Part shown: piece by piece, positions 54,194 through 64,000 of the stretch
Position numbering within the stretch: position 1 is the first letter of the stretch
Layout: the number at the start of each line of letters is the position of its first letter
DNA from: Arcuatula senhousia
Lineage: Eukaryota > Mollusca > Bivalvia > Mytilida > Mytilidae
Reading direction: 5' to 3'
NCBI GenBank assembly: GCA_963971305.1
Contig: OZ020303.1
Span: 15,497,184-15,561,183, forward strand
Length of the DNA: 64,000 bases
Notes under the pieces: model-generated
Databases searched by the model: none
Told to the model about the DNA's origin: nothing
The model's input: only the letters and a program-made list of their open reading frames with translations
Position numbers and translations under genes: made by a program

Positions 54194-57100
54194 GTAAGAT
54201 CTTTAAAGCTTATTACTTTTTTTTTACTTTTAACCATAATAATGGTGATGGTGACATTGACTGACTGGTAGCCATTTTTTTTTCAATATTGACCTTTGAT
54301 AAACTTGAATGACTGACAGAAATTTTTAAAACAAATAAAAAACTATCAGAATTGGTGACAGAATTGTCATTTTCAACTGCTGTTTAATCATCGTGCTTGG
54401 CTGTTACACCAAATAACAGCCAATGCATTTTTTAAATTCATTTTTTCCAACAAAGGCAAAGAACCTACTAGCTGTAGGCTTATCTGCAAGGCAAGCAAAG
54501 CTAAAATTTAACATTGCAACAACATTCACTATTCATTTATTCTCATAAAAAGTTCTTTTCCTTATCAAAGAAATTTCCTTTGCACAAATAAATTTAATTT
54601 CAACTGATTATAATTGAGAATAATTAAATTGTAAATGCATGAGTTGCAGAATTTGGTAGTAGACCCTACTCACTCTGTTAAGTTGAATATACTTTATATT
54701 CAGCCAAATCAGTGGTTCAAAAATCTTGAAATGTGGCTTGATTTTTTTTAAAACTATGAATGAAATTGTTATTTTAGAATTCTTCCATGTAATTTTCTGC
54801 AATGGGTAGAAATAAAAGATTTTTACTTTGAATATCAGCTTGAAATATCATTTAAAACAAACTGCCTTACTGGTAAATTTAAACATTTATGTAGGGACAG
54901 GGATGTCCAAAACAATTTATTTAATCCCTGGTAGGGACAAATATATAAGTGCATGTTTATTCTATATATTGTTGCCAATTTTCTTTTTAAATGACATATC
55001 TATTGAAACATAATTATTGTTTTATTTAAGATAATTTGATAGGTACCTAGCTGTGCTTTTGATGATTTATGATTTGTTCTATTATGGAAATGTCATTGAG
55101 CATAATGATGATAATCACAAATCTTATATGCTTTCCAGAAGATAAAAATACATGTATTATAAATTCTTGAAAAAAAAATTAACTGCAGGGACTTTACAAT
55201 GATACTGACTGCATTATAAATATTGTGTTTAATTTTGATAAGAAATAGTCATACAAATGATGAAATCAGTACAATTTGTTGATTCAGGGCATTCAGATAA
55301 AAAACCATTTACTCTTACTGTCCTGTAATGCATAAATTACAAATTATTCTTTAGTTTGTGTACAAATAATAAATTTGCAACTAAAATGCATAAATGTTAG
55401 AAATGTTACATTGAATTACTGTGAATCATTCCATACAGAAAAAATAATGTGTAATATTTCAAAAAGTAAAAAAAAACCAATATTTTGGGTCATATTTTTG
55501 GCAAATTTTCCAATCCTTTTTATTATTTTGTAAATTTCTAGTACAATTTAAAGACTTGAATAACGAATAAACATCCAATAGTACACATCCAAGTTATATT
55601 TTTATCATAGAATAATCCCAAGTTTCATTGAGCCAATTTTTTTGGTGATTTTCATTGATTTTTACTTTTTTATGATTTTGATATTGTGAATGTTAGAGAG
55701 TTATCTCCCTTTTTATAGACAGGTGCTCGACCAAAAGGGATTGATACACAAAATCAATATTATAAAGTTAAAACGAACAAAACCTGGTTGATGATGACAA
55801 AAAGTCTTTATATAACATTTTCTTGGAAATGTAGCCCCCTTTTTCAAGTTTTTGTCTTCTATTTAACGTTTTACTTGCATTGAAGCTGTCACGGGCGGCC
55901 ATTTTGTCTGTCCAAAATGTGCAAATTTTTGGTCGATTGAATTGACACAATTAAAAAGAAAGATCTTAAAAAAATCGTAGTAAACAAAAATCGTTTCAGA
56001 CTAAAATTTCCCTCCTTTATGAAAAAATTGAGCCCATAATTCAACGCTTTAAATTCACAATTGACGTTTTTCTTTCCACGGGGGTCGTTCAAGACCGGCA
56101 AAAGATTCTACGCTGTTGGCCTGTTTTCTGTTCTTAATTTATTATTTTCATTTTACGCTAGCGAAAATTTGAACCTCTTGGGTCTTCAGATTAGACACAT
56201 TATATTTTTTTTATTGACAAAGCAATTCTTTTGACATATTTCATGGACAAATCAAGTCACGGACGTAATTTTTACAAATGTAAAAATGCTATTTTGACAC
56301 AAACGAATTGACACAATTAAAAATAAAGAATTGTTTTAACATTTTGATGACAAAGACTTATTGGCAAACCAATTCTAGATTAATTTGTAAAATTCGAGTG
56401 CTTTTCCTTTCCGATTAAAATTTTGGTGGGTATTTTTCTGAGGTACCCTGCCGTCACTTTTACGTCGGTTTTCGGACACAGCGTACAACTTTATTTGTTT
56501 ATTTCTCCCTTTAAACACAGTATTTCATCTAGAATTAAATATAAAGATAATCTGTAAGATCTGTAGATTTAATTTACATTTCAAATGAAAGAAGATATGT
56601 ACAGTAAAGGGGTTTATTTATTTTATTTCCAATGACATGTCAACATTTTATGACAATGTCGTATTTTTTTCTATTTTTGAATTTTAAGTCACGTGCGCGG
56701 TGTTCGATAAAGCGCCCTCTAAAGACAGATCTGCCGTCCTACTAAAATTTGCAAACGAGATTTTTATAGTACAAAAAAGGCCCTAACGAGATCATGGGCT
56801 TTAATCCGATTTATTCAAGATTTCAGTCAATATTACTTTTTTCATTTTTTGGGGGACGATATTTGTGAATATTTTTTTTTAAATTTGATTTTTTTCTTTC
56901 AAACTGCAATTTTTGTCATAATGATTTTGTTCCTCGGGATACCTAAAGTAGATAAGCAGAGCCACAATTGCAGCCTTTTGTAAATAATTTTCATCCCTGT
57001 AAATTTTGTTCAAATATACAATCTTTTTTAAGCCTTAGTATAATAGGCTTAGTCTCAAGTTAACTGTCACCTATGGCGTATTATAGCTACTTTAATAGTC

Positions 57101-57222
57101 AGATGTTGTGATTAACAATCTTATCCAATTTTCCACATGTATTTATTTTCAAATTCAACACATGCAGTGAATTTAATCCAAGTCCCTACAACAAGTTTTT
57201 GTCCAATTTTCAAAACATGTAT
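54194..57222. other. AT-rich non-coding, possible intron
   Basis: No further exon could be supported. GGGCGGCCATTTTG near 55893 resembles a YY1-type promoter motif in reverse, and CACGTGCGCGG near 56692 is an E-box-like GC-rich spot. 'gaattgacacaat' recurs at 53911, 55939 and 56304, marking related stretches of some repeat. Confidence 0.35.
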
Positions 57223-57948
57223 GGGCTGATTATCAAAAGGAAAATCTGAAAATCTATAAATAGACTGAGATTGCAATGCAGAGTGCCGGAATCCCGAGAG
57301 GGGGGTAACTTCCTATATAATGATGTATGTGGATGTGCAAAAAATTTGGGTAGGTTTTTTTTAGGACAATTATATATAAAATGGTTATGCTATTTAATTT
57401 TCATAGAAAGGAATCTGGGGTCATATTAATATGGGTCATGTTTTGTTCAATTTTATATTGATATGCCCATGAAATTCAGCATCAGCAATAAAATCTTCAT
57501 CCCTTATTATATTTGGCAACAATTTAAGAGCTAAAATATGTTTATTTGATGAAACTATAACATTCCAGTTTACTGAATATAAATATGGGTTATAGAAAAT
57601 GTCTATTTAATATAAATGAAGGTCATGAAAATTGTCGTTTATATAAATATGGGTATTGAATTCAAATCGAAAATAGCACATCCCTACCCAAAAAAATTCT
57701 AAGTTACCCCCCCCCCCCGCCCCTGGGGGGCGGAATAGAAAGAAGCCAAGAAATTTATGAATACTATTCATTTCTTGAATTAATTTTGTAAATTTTTAAA
57801 TTTGTAATATTGTGAAATGTAATTGTTGTATTTGGCAATAATGTTAAATTGTTCATCGTTTTAATGTGTCTTATGAAGAATCTTCACAAAGACTGCATTG
57901 TAATCTCAGTCTATTTATAGTTTTCAAAAACCTGTTTGATAATCAGCC
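57223..57948. mobile_element. 726-bp MITE with about 60-bp terminal inverted repeats
   Basis: 'ggctgattatcaaaagg' (57223) with 'tctataaatagactgagatt' is mirrored by 'aatctcagtctatttatag' and 'tttgataatcagcc' (to 57948). A second inner pair is 'ggggggtaacttc' against 'taagttacccccc'. The interior repeats 'ataaatatgggt'. No transposase. Confidence 0.65.
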
Positions 57949-58238
57949 AATCGAGCATCACAAAAAGTCGTGAAATTCATTAAACATGAGCGAATACAAG
58001 CTTACGTAAGAGTTGCATTTTGCAACCATGCAGGTAACAGATGGAAAAGAAAATTATTTGTCAGTTGTATAAAAATGTCAAATTTACATGAAGTAAAGAA
58101 AACAGACAAATGAATCGATTTTGAAGGAAGTTGGTGAAGTCTTGCCGAGATGGCAGCTTTCCTCTCTTGTGGGTATTGTAGAGTAGGGGTTCGAATTTTT
58201 TAATCGATATATATGACCAGAATTCAAGCCCGAGTGGT

Positions 58239-58391
58239 TCAAAGCAATCGTTTTGGTACAGCCCTTTCAGCTGACCATATAGTCTTGGCCTTACACTTTG
58301 CTAATTCAATAGGTAACATAGCTGGTAAGGAGTGTTTATTGGGATGATCAGTAAACATTGCCAAAAGCGAAGTTGCATTAGGCAAATCTAC
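58239..58391 (-). CDS. Possible terminal exon of an unknown gene
   Basis: The minus-strand acceptor CTTTTTACAG is followed by 50 codons and TGA. The peptide (LPNATSLLAMFTDHPNKHSL..., ending AVPKRLL) has the composition of real protein and no low complexity, but I do not recognise it. The upstream exon (higher coordinate) was not found. It lies opposite the plus-strand intron proposed here, so one of the two models may be wrong. Confidence 0.35.
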   Translation of the reverse strand, partial: VDLPNATSLLAMFTDHPNKHSLPAMLPIELAKCKAKTIWSAERAVPKRLL

Positions 58392-58735
58392 CTGTAAAAA
58401 GTTAAAATCTTGTTCTTATTTTGTCCACTGATGAAACCTTGAGTAAAAGTTAAAATCATTGGGTCTTTTTGTTATTTTTTGGTTGTTTGCTTTGCTCTCT
58501 CAATTTTTAAACCTGTATGAATACCTGTACATTAAATTTTCTCAAGTATAAAACTTATAGTGCTAAACTTTAGTGTTTCTTAATTAGTTTGTCGCAGTAT
58601 GTCCATACAACCTTAAACTGGCAATCTCTCTCTTTAATTTGCAGTAAATATTTGGTCAATATATTTGTCATACACTAAGGAAGATGAATTCGGTTTGTAA
58701 TTACTTTAAATAGACTATAATGTCATTCTTTGCAG

Positions 58736-58839
58736 ATGATATTGATGAAGCCCACACCTTAATCCATTTTGCTGTTATTTTATTGGATATAGATATACCA
58801 ATACACAGCCGTGCTTCACCGACCATACTAGCTAAGTGA
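58736..58839 (+). CDS. Possible last exon joined to 54154-54193
   Basis: The acceptor GTCATTCTTTGCAG precedes an open stretch encoding DIDEAHTLIHFAVILLDIDI and ending in TGA at 58837. Its phase completes the split codon from the donor at 54193. The resulting 47-residue product is short, so either more exons exist or this is chance. Confidence 0.25.
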
Positions 58840-59329
58840 CTTAGTGAGTTAGCAAAGTCAGATGTTACATGGTAAACTGAAACGGCTGTAATTGTTCGGT
58901 GTCACTATATGGAAATATATGTATATGTTATATAAAGTGCATATGAAATATCGACTATATCTGTCCATTTGAACCACTACAAAGAGGAATCTCTGCCTAA
59001 AAGTAACAAATTGTAGGATGTTTGATCATTTTTTAAGTTACTGCCAACATTCTATCTTAGGGTGCCAAAAGAGTGTATTGAGCATTTTTTAATCATCAAT
59101 ACAGATGATCAAAGATTTAACATTGTGCATAGTAAATAACTTGTGTAAGTGAATTCTATTTGTAAAGAAATCCTATTTACTTAAGCAAGTGAATTTGTTT
59201 CACTTAGATACTATATGAATTAAATTCACTGCTACAAGGATGATCATTGACTGACAGGTTTTGCATTGTTATACATAGACTCTAAATCAGTGATTTGTTG
59301 CTAATGGTATTATTGTCGATAGTCATTTT
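58840..59329. other. Non-coding
   Basis: No gene, repeat or motif recognised. Confidence 0.4.
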
Positions 59330-59700
59330 TTTTTTTTAAATTTACGGAAGACATCATCCTCTCATAAACAATGAGATTTATATCTCTCAGATGATTTCAA
59401 ATATTGGTTCGCCATAGAGTTCTTTACCGGATTTGAACCACTGCGTACAACTGGCAGCAAAAAGGGTATTCTATAACAAGCATGAACTGCAATATACTCT
59501 TCCAGAGCACCTGAGTTCAGTCTCGTTACTACTTGAGTTCGCCATGTCGATTTCTATACGGTTGATTTTGTGTTTTTTTTATGTTTTGTGTTTCTTCTCG
59601 CTGCTCTCGTTCATGTTTACTGGTTTTGTTCTTGCCTCTCTGGACTTTTGACACTGGAATGACACATGTGTGCCTCTTTCCCTCTTTCATTCTTACTTAA
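59330..59700. repeat. Dispersed repeat R2 (about 370 bp)
   Basis: Shares 'ctctcagatga', 'cttccagagcacctgagttc', 'acttgagttcgc' and 'tcatgtttactggttttg' with copies at about 11110-11360, 35395-35600 and 36990-37350 (both inverted), 46740-46960 and 52185-52540. No frame is conserved among copies. Some copies begin 'tttacggaagacatca', a possible left end. Probably a SINE- or MITE-like family. Confidence 0.7.
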
Positions 59701-60027
59701 TCCTCTCTATAACTCAATTATTTTCTCATGCTAGGTCGTGTTTCAACTTCTGGATAAGTCGATTTGGTATGTTGATTTTTTGTCTACTGGTTTAATTTTT
59801 TTTGGTAAAATTAACCTCTACATTCGCATAGGCGCATCCAGGTAGGGCCGGGGGGGGGGGGGGCGGGCTCCCCCTTTTGGCGTAAACATTTGGTTGAATA
59901 TTTAGGAAATCATTGAAGCGTGACAAAAGTGGCCCCCTCTTAGGCCAGTCAGTGGGCCCCCTCTTTTCATAATTTCTGGATCTTCCATGGCACTGATTTG
60001 CTTGTTCATTGGTATTTTCTGGGGAGT
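59701..60027. other. Non-coding with a G-tract
   Basis: A long uninterrupted G run lies near 59850-59870, followed by CGGGCTCCCCC, in a stretch typical of repeat ends. No gene is seen. Confidence 0.4.
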
Positions 60028-60505
60028 GAGTAAGTAAGTTGGTGTTTTACGCCCGTGCAACGCTACTATATAGGTTATTTTCAGGCGAACATGAAAAGGA
60101 TGATAAAATGAACATGAAATGACGATGATAAATGAAAAATTGGGATGGTGTGGGACACAAAGGGCCGATAAATTGAATAACAACAGAAACATGGGAGAGG
60201 TGGGAAGGGGCGGAAAATTCAGCCTATGTGGTGCACTACTTGGCGGTCCACAAAGGGTCTTTTACGTGCATGAAGCGTGGCACTCTCCACACACGTTGGC
60301 CCACAATGGTCAGCGGTCAGTATTATAGATCTGACAACCCCCGCGGACGAGGGCCACCCTATTCAGCCACCTAGGGTACACACTTGGTCGCTCTGTGGTC
60401 TGAGCACTGACCCGACATCAGAATCCCAAAACCCTTTGTCGCCTCTTATGACAAGTTAGGCTCTGCTGCGGGTCTTTTCGCCACCAAAGCCCCTCACGGG
60501 ACGGT
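60028..60505. repeat. Dispersed 470-bp repeat R4 (second copy)
   Basis: Full-length counterpart of 13297-13760 in the same orientation. This copy has fewer gaps and may be closer to the family consensus. Confidence 0.6.
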
Positions 60506-61639
60506 ATGTTCTGGTTTCGTCCCGACATGCAGTTTTTTCGTAAAGGTCACGCTGAAATCAGAGCCATGTAGAAGATCTCATTACTTATTTATTTGAGTTG
60601 ATAAAGCATATCTAGATATCATATAGAATTATTGATAAAAAAGCTTCTATAAAATTAATGTTTTTTTTGTGTCTCGAAGGTATCAGCATCTTTTTGCGCA
60701 TTTTCATAATAAATACAAAATAACTACTAAGTCGGTTTTGGGGACCAAAAAAACTCTATAATACAATATATTTTATCAAATTGATAGTAATCATGCATGC
60801 AAAATAACAATTTAATCAGTATATTTAAATTTCCAGGACTAAATAAAAGGAGTATAATAAATTTGTAAAAAATATGAAGACGACAATTTTGAACTCTCTT
60901 TAATATCTTGAAAAACAATGAACAGTGACCATGTAATGTTAAAGAACTTTTAATAAGGATCTTTTCTCCAGATTTTGAGCAGATTCAATAGCAAGAATTC
61001 CTTTTTATGTGTCTCTATAATAGGATTTCTCCTTATATATTCTAAGATTATGGTAATTTCGCTATTCTTAGACAGCCGATAACACTCTTGAATGAATGGT
61101 GAACCCTTTCTCATTTTATGTCTTTAAACAAATTAAATCAAAAACAAAACAAAACGATTTTGCGTCGAAGTAATACCGTTGATTTAACTGTAAGATATAT
61201 TTTTTTATCTTATTGAATGGCAAAAGAAAGCAGATAAATCAGACATTTGAAAAGTCCGTCAAGACCAATACAAAATCAATATCACGAACAAGAACAGCAA
61301 AAAGAAACAGACAACCTAAACAAACACACAAAAAACTTTATAGCAATCAATTATGCGAACGAAAGGGAACTCAGATGATCTAGAAGAATAAGAAGTGCCC
61401 CTTTGTTACCGGTCAATTCAGAGGAGGGCAAGGAGGACGACAAACCATAATTTGTACTCTGCTATTTCGGATCCAGAAATTTTAAACGGAAGAGTGCGCA
61501 CTTAAAAAGAAACTTCTTGGACCGCCTGTTTCATACTGTTCCCAACCAAATTTTACTGCCAAATGAGGGTACGCTCGCTTGGAACACCGGTTCTAAATCC
61601 GTCTGATCTGAGATATAGAATATGAACTTATGATGTTCT
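60506..61639. other. Non-coding
   Basis: AT-rich; no gene or repeat recognised apart from an A/C-rich R2-like scrap near 61250-61400 ('aagaacagcaaaaagaaacagacaac'). Confidence 0.4.
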
Positions 61640-61990
61640 CCGTAACATTTTTTATTACAAATACCAAAAAAGGCAATGTGAAGTTAACCAAGAAAATGGG
61701 TAATTTCGTTATGCTGTATATCGATATTTCAAGGGGTAACGTCTCATCAGCAGCATTTGAATCAAAACACTGGAAGACCAAAGACCAAAAGTATTGAACG
61801 AAAAGTACTCAAAACCAAACAAAAATCAAACAGGGAAGCCAAATCTAGCATCGAGGATATCGACCATGTGCAGTACAAGGAAAGAAACCAGGTGTTTTTT
61901 TAAACAATTTTAAGTTTAACAATAAAAAAATTGGCGTCCAAAAATATAGGAAATTTATTTATCAATTCTTGTCAGAGAAGTCTTAGGTTA
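61640..61990. repeat. Diverged copy of the 382-bp satellite unit
   Basis: 'ttacaaataccaaaa', 'gctgtatatcgatatttcaa', 'catcagcagcatttgaatca', 'gaggatatcgaccatgtgca' and 'acaaggaaagaaacca' correspond in order to the unit at 16830. A single copy with many substitutions, so older than the array. Confidence 0.7.
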
Positions 61991-62906
61991 AGAGACAGCA
62001 AACGAGCATTGATTATTGAATGTTTTGGTCACACTTGAACTGTACGCTGCCACAACTTAAGGAATCTACTGTGATATGTAAGATCCATAAGCTAGAACGG
62101 ACGGAATGTTACGACACAAGAAGGGAGACTTGACGTTTGGAAAGGTGAAGTAAACGCTTTGTTAGAAGTATTCTTTGAGTGTCCATTATCCTTGAGATGG
62201 ACGTATTTTTGCAATTGAGTGTCAATTTTCAACACACATAAACAAGTTACATGTTGTATAACTATTTATTAGGGTTTCTTTTCTTGTATTGAATAATGTC
62301 GACATCCTCTGGATTTGGCTTCACTGTTCGAACGTTTTTGATTTGAGTACTTTTCCTTTAATACTTATGATTTCCGACATTTCAATGATTGAAATGCTGT
62401 AAATGAAAGGTTACTCCTTGGAATACGCTTTATAAAAAATCATTAGTCCAGTACCCATCCACACACTTCGGCAAAACCTATCAGACTCTTATAAAAATAA
62501 GGTGATAATTAAATACTAATTCAAAAATGTATATTTCTTTCAATATAAAAGTCTATTCTCTTTCTTAGTAATTATTCACCTCCTGGGTGAACTAATACAG
62601 CAACTCTTGAATAAGTAGAACATTAATATTTTAATGATCCATTTGTGTACCAATGTATTACTTATTATTTAGAATAATTTAACTAGTTATAATAGTTAAT
62701 TAATATTTTTTTAAAAGGTGTTTCGGTTTAGGTTTTTTCCTAGGCATATCCTCACCAGGTATCCCTAGCCTCAAAATAAATTTTAAAAGTTTTTAATAAC
62801 GCTCGTTATTTATTTCTTGTCTATTGTCTTTAAAACATATTAGGGGTATACGACACCTTTCATTTACTTAGCATTAATATTTTTTAATATTCTCATTTTA
62901 ATTTTT
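61991..62906. other. Non-coding
   Basis: About 62285-62400 carries a short inverted scrap of satellite-like text ('cttcactgttcgaacgtttt'). The rest is AT-rich without recognised features. Confidence 0.35.
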
Positions 62907-63077
62907 CAGATGTAAACTGGTCTTCCGATTTTTATCCTCTTGTACGCAACTAAAGGAGTTTTTCGGAAATAAAAAAAAACCAAAAAACCCTTTCTATTAC
63001 TTTAATTTTGCAGATGTCAAGTGGTCTTTTAAATTTTTTTCTCTTTTGTACGCAATTATAGGCGGTTTCGGAAATAT
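62907..63077 (-). repeat. Two 99-bp copies of the Penelope linker region
   Basis: 'cagatgtaaactggtcttcc' (62909) and 'cagatgtcaagtggtctttt' (63010) start two imperfect units. Both end with 'gtacgcaa...ggtttcggaaat'-type text. On the minus strand each unit encodes the Penelope motif K(T/P)PxxAYKR. The tandem repeat is thus a duplication within the coding tail of the retroelement below. Confidence 0.65.
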
Positions 63078-64000
63078 TCTTTTTGTTTCTTCATTATTTT
63101 CAATTAGCTTCAAGTGAAGTGTTTTCTAATGCATTTTCCAATTTTTTTGAAAATCTGATTATATTTTATAAAAAATACTAACGGTGGTTTTGAGGTTTTT
63201 TGATTATGGTTGTAAGTAAGACAGTTCTTTCGTTCTTTATTTATTGTTTCTGTAATTATTTTATCAATTTCTGTTTCACTGTATCCTCTGAGAAGAAGTT
63301 TGTCTTTGAATAGTTCTACTTCTCTCATGAGATCACATTGATTGTTACATGATCTAATAAATCTTAAAATTTCAACAGATATGAACCCTTTGATAACAGA
63401 CTCTGGATGGCACGATTTTCGTTCCAATTGAAAATTGTTAGTGGGCTTCCTAAATAATTTCACATCAAGTATTTTTTCCCTTTTAAATCGTTTGTCCTTA
63501 AAAACTGTGACATCAAGGAACTGAATACTATCTTGTTTAATTTCATGTATAAACTTTATTAAGGGATGAATATTGTTTGCAATATGGAAAAACGTTTCTA
63601 GATTCTCAGTTGTTGAGTCAAATAAAATAAAACCATCGTCTCGATAAACAGACAGGTGAAGAATGTGTCTTTTGAAGATGAATCTTTCTAAGATTTCTGT
63701 TATTATTTCATGCATACGTATGTCTGCCAAGCTAGGGGACATGGGAGCACCCATCGGAATGCCACATGTTTGCTTGTATATTAAGTTATTGAATTCAAAC
63801 TCATTATTTTCCAGCATGTATTTAAGCATTTGAAGAAATTCTGTTTTAGGTGGAATTGGTATTTCGTAAGCTGTACGTTCAATTTTAGGCCATATCCTTT
63901 CAATTGCTTTGAACATTGATAACATCAACAAACTATTTCATTGATATAGGGACGAAATTTATTTTAGCCGTACTTTTAGTAAGTTTTGTAGTAATAGCAC
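63000..64000 (-). pseudogene. Penelope-like reverse transcriptase, frameshifted, runs to the window edge
   Basis: A 273-codon minus-strand frame (63931-63110) carries the RT core: TCGIPMGAPMSPSLADIRMHE, LSVYRDDGFILF (YxDD box as YRDD), IQFLDVTVFKDKRF, LFRKPTNNFQLERKSCHPES and RGYSETEIDKIITE. It ends FFIKYNQIFKKIGKCIRKHF then stops. The expected next blocks (IFPKPPIIAYKREKNLKDHL) follow in another frame, so a single indel near 63110-63125 broke the copy. An in-frame stop at 63938-63940 cuts it at the 5' side. No GIY-YIG domain follows. Confidence 0.82.

Overview
The window looks like a piece of animal nuclear genome, most likely a marine bivalve and perhaps a mussel. It is AT-rich and gene-poor. 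The few recognisable genes are split into short exons with GT/AG introns, and most of the rest is dispersed repeats and transposon remains. The bivalve assignment is inference from the repeat families and the secreted-protein types, not from a database match.

Host genes, as far as they can be read: (1) a minus-strand secreted protein with a signal peptide and a PAN/apple-like cysteine pattern. Its first coding exon is at 15039-14712 and a phase-matched Cys-rich last exon is at 1341-1136, with a 13.4 kb intron between them full of transposon debris. (2) A minus-strand secreted DUF4434/glycoside-hydrolase-like gene in four exons (52998-52592, 52084-51425, 48806-48428, 46612-46376). Splice phases agree throughout, but an in-frame TAA lies in exon 1. 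(3) Tentative exons of unknown genes at 54154-54193 and 58736-58839 (plus) and 58391-58239 (minus).

Mobile DNA dominates. The centrepiece is a nearly complete 7.8 kb tyrosine-recombinase retrotransposon of the Ngaro/DIRS order (26265-34050, minus strand). It encodes Gag, RT-RNase H, tyrosine recombinase and an SGNH hydrolase. Its split direct repeats are expanded into a 1044-bp tandem module. Penelope-like fragments are at 22071-22823 (GIY-YIG end) and 63000-64000 (RT end). At least seven decayed pieces of one further reverse-transcriptase family are scattered over 2.3-13.3, 37.5-38.6 and 45.5-46.0 kb, and a gutted LINE is at 44.6-45.5 kb.

The most unusual items are small elements. At 5234-5695 there is a 462-bp terminal-repeat miniature retrotransposon (177-bp LTRs, PBS-like and polypurine sites, 4-bp target duplication). 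Each LTR carries a tRNA-like sequence with Pol III A and B boxes, and an unoccupied paralogous site lies 250 bp away. Several elements (5.1-6.2, 15.7-16.3, 16.5-18.0, 19.4-19.65, 41.7-42.9 and 43.6-44.0 kb) are each saturated with one degenerate short word repeated in both orientations; five of them have visible inverted ends and the 43.6 kb one does not. One of these elements has a 382-bp satellite array seated exactly at its central palindrome.

Region by region: 1-15 kb, PAN-type gene with nested repeats in its long intron; 15.7-20.7 kb, inverted-repeat elements and satellite; 22-22.9 kb, Penelope end; 26.3-34.05 kb, Ngaro element; 34.1-35.3 kb, 150-bp tandem repeats; 37.5-46 kb, RT and LINE debris, foldback elements, tandem repeats; 46.4-53 kb, DUF4434-like gene; 53-63 kb, mostly non-coding with tentative exons and dispersed repeats; 63-64 kb, Penelope RT.
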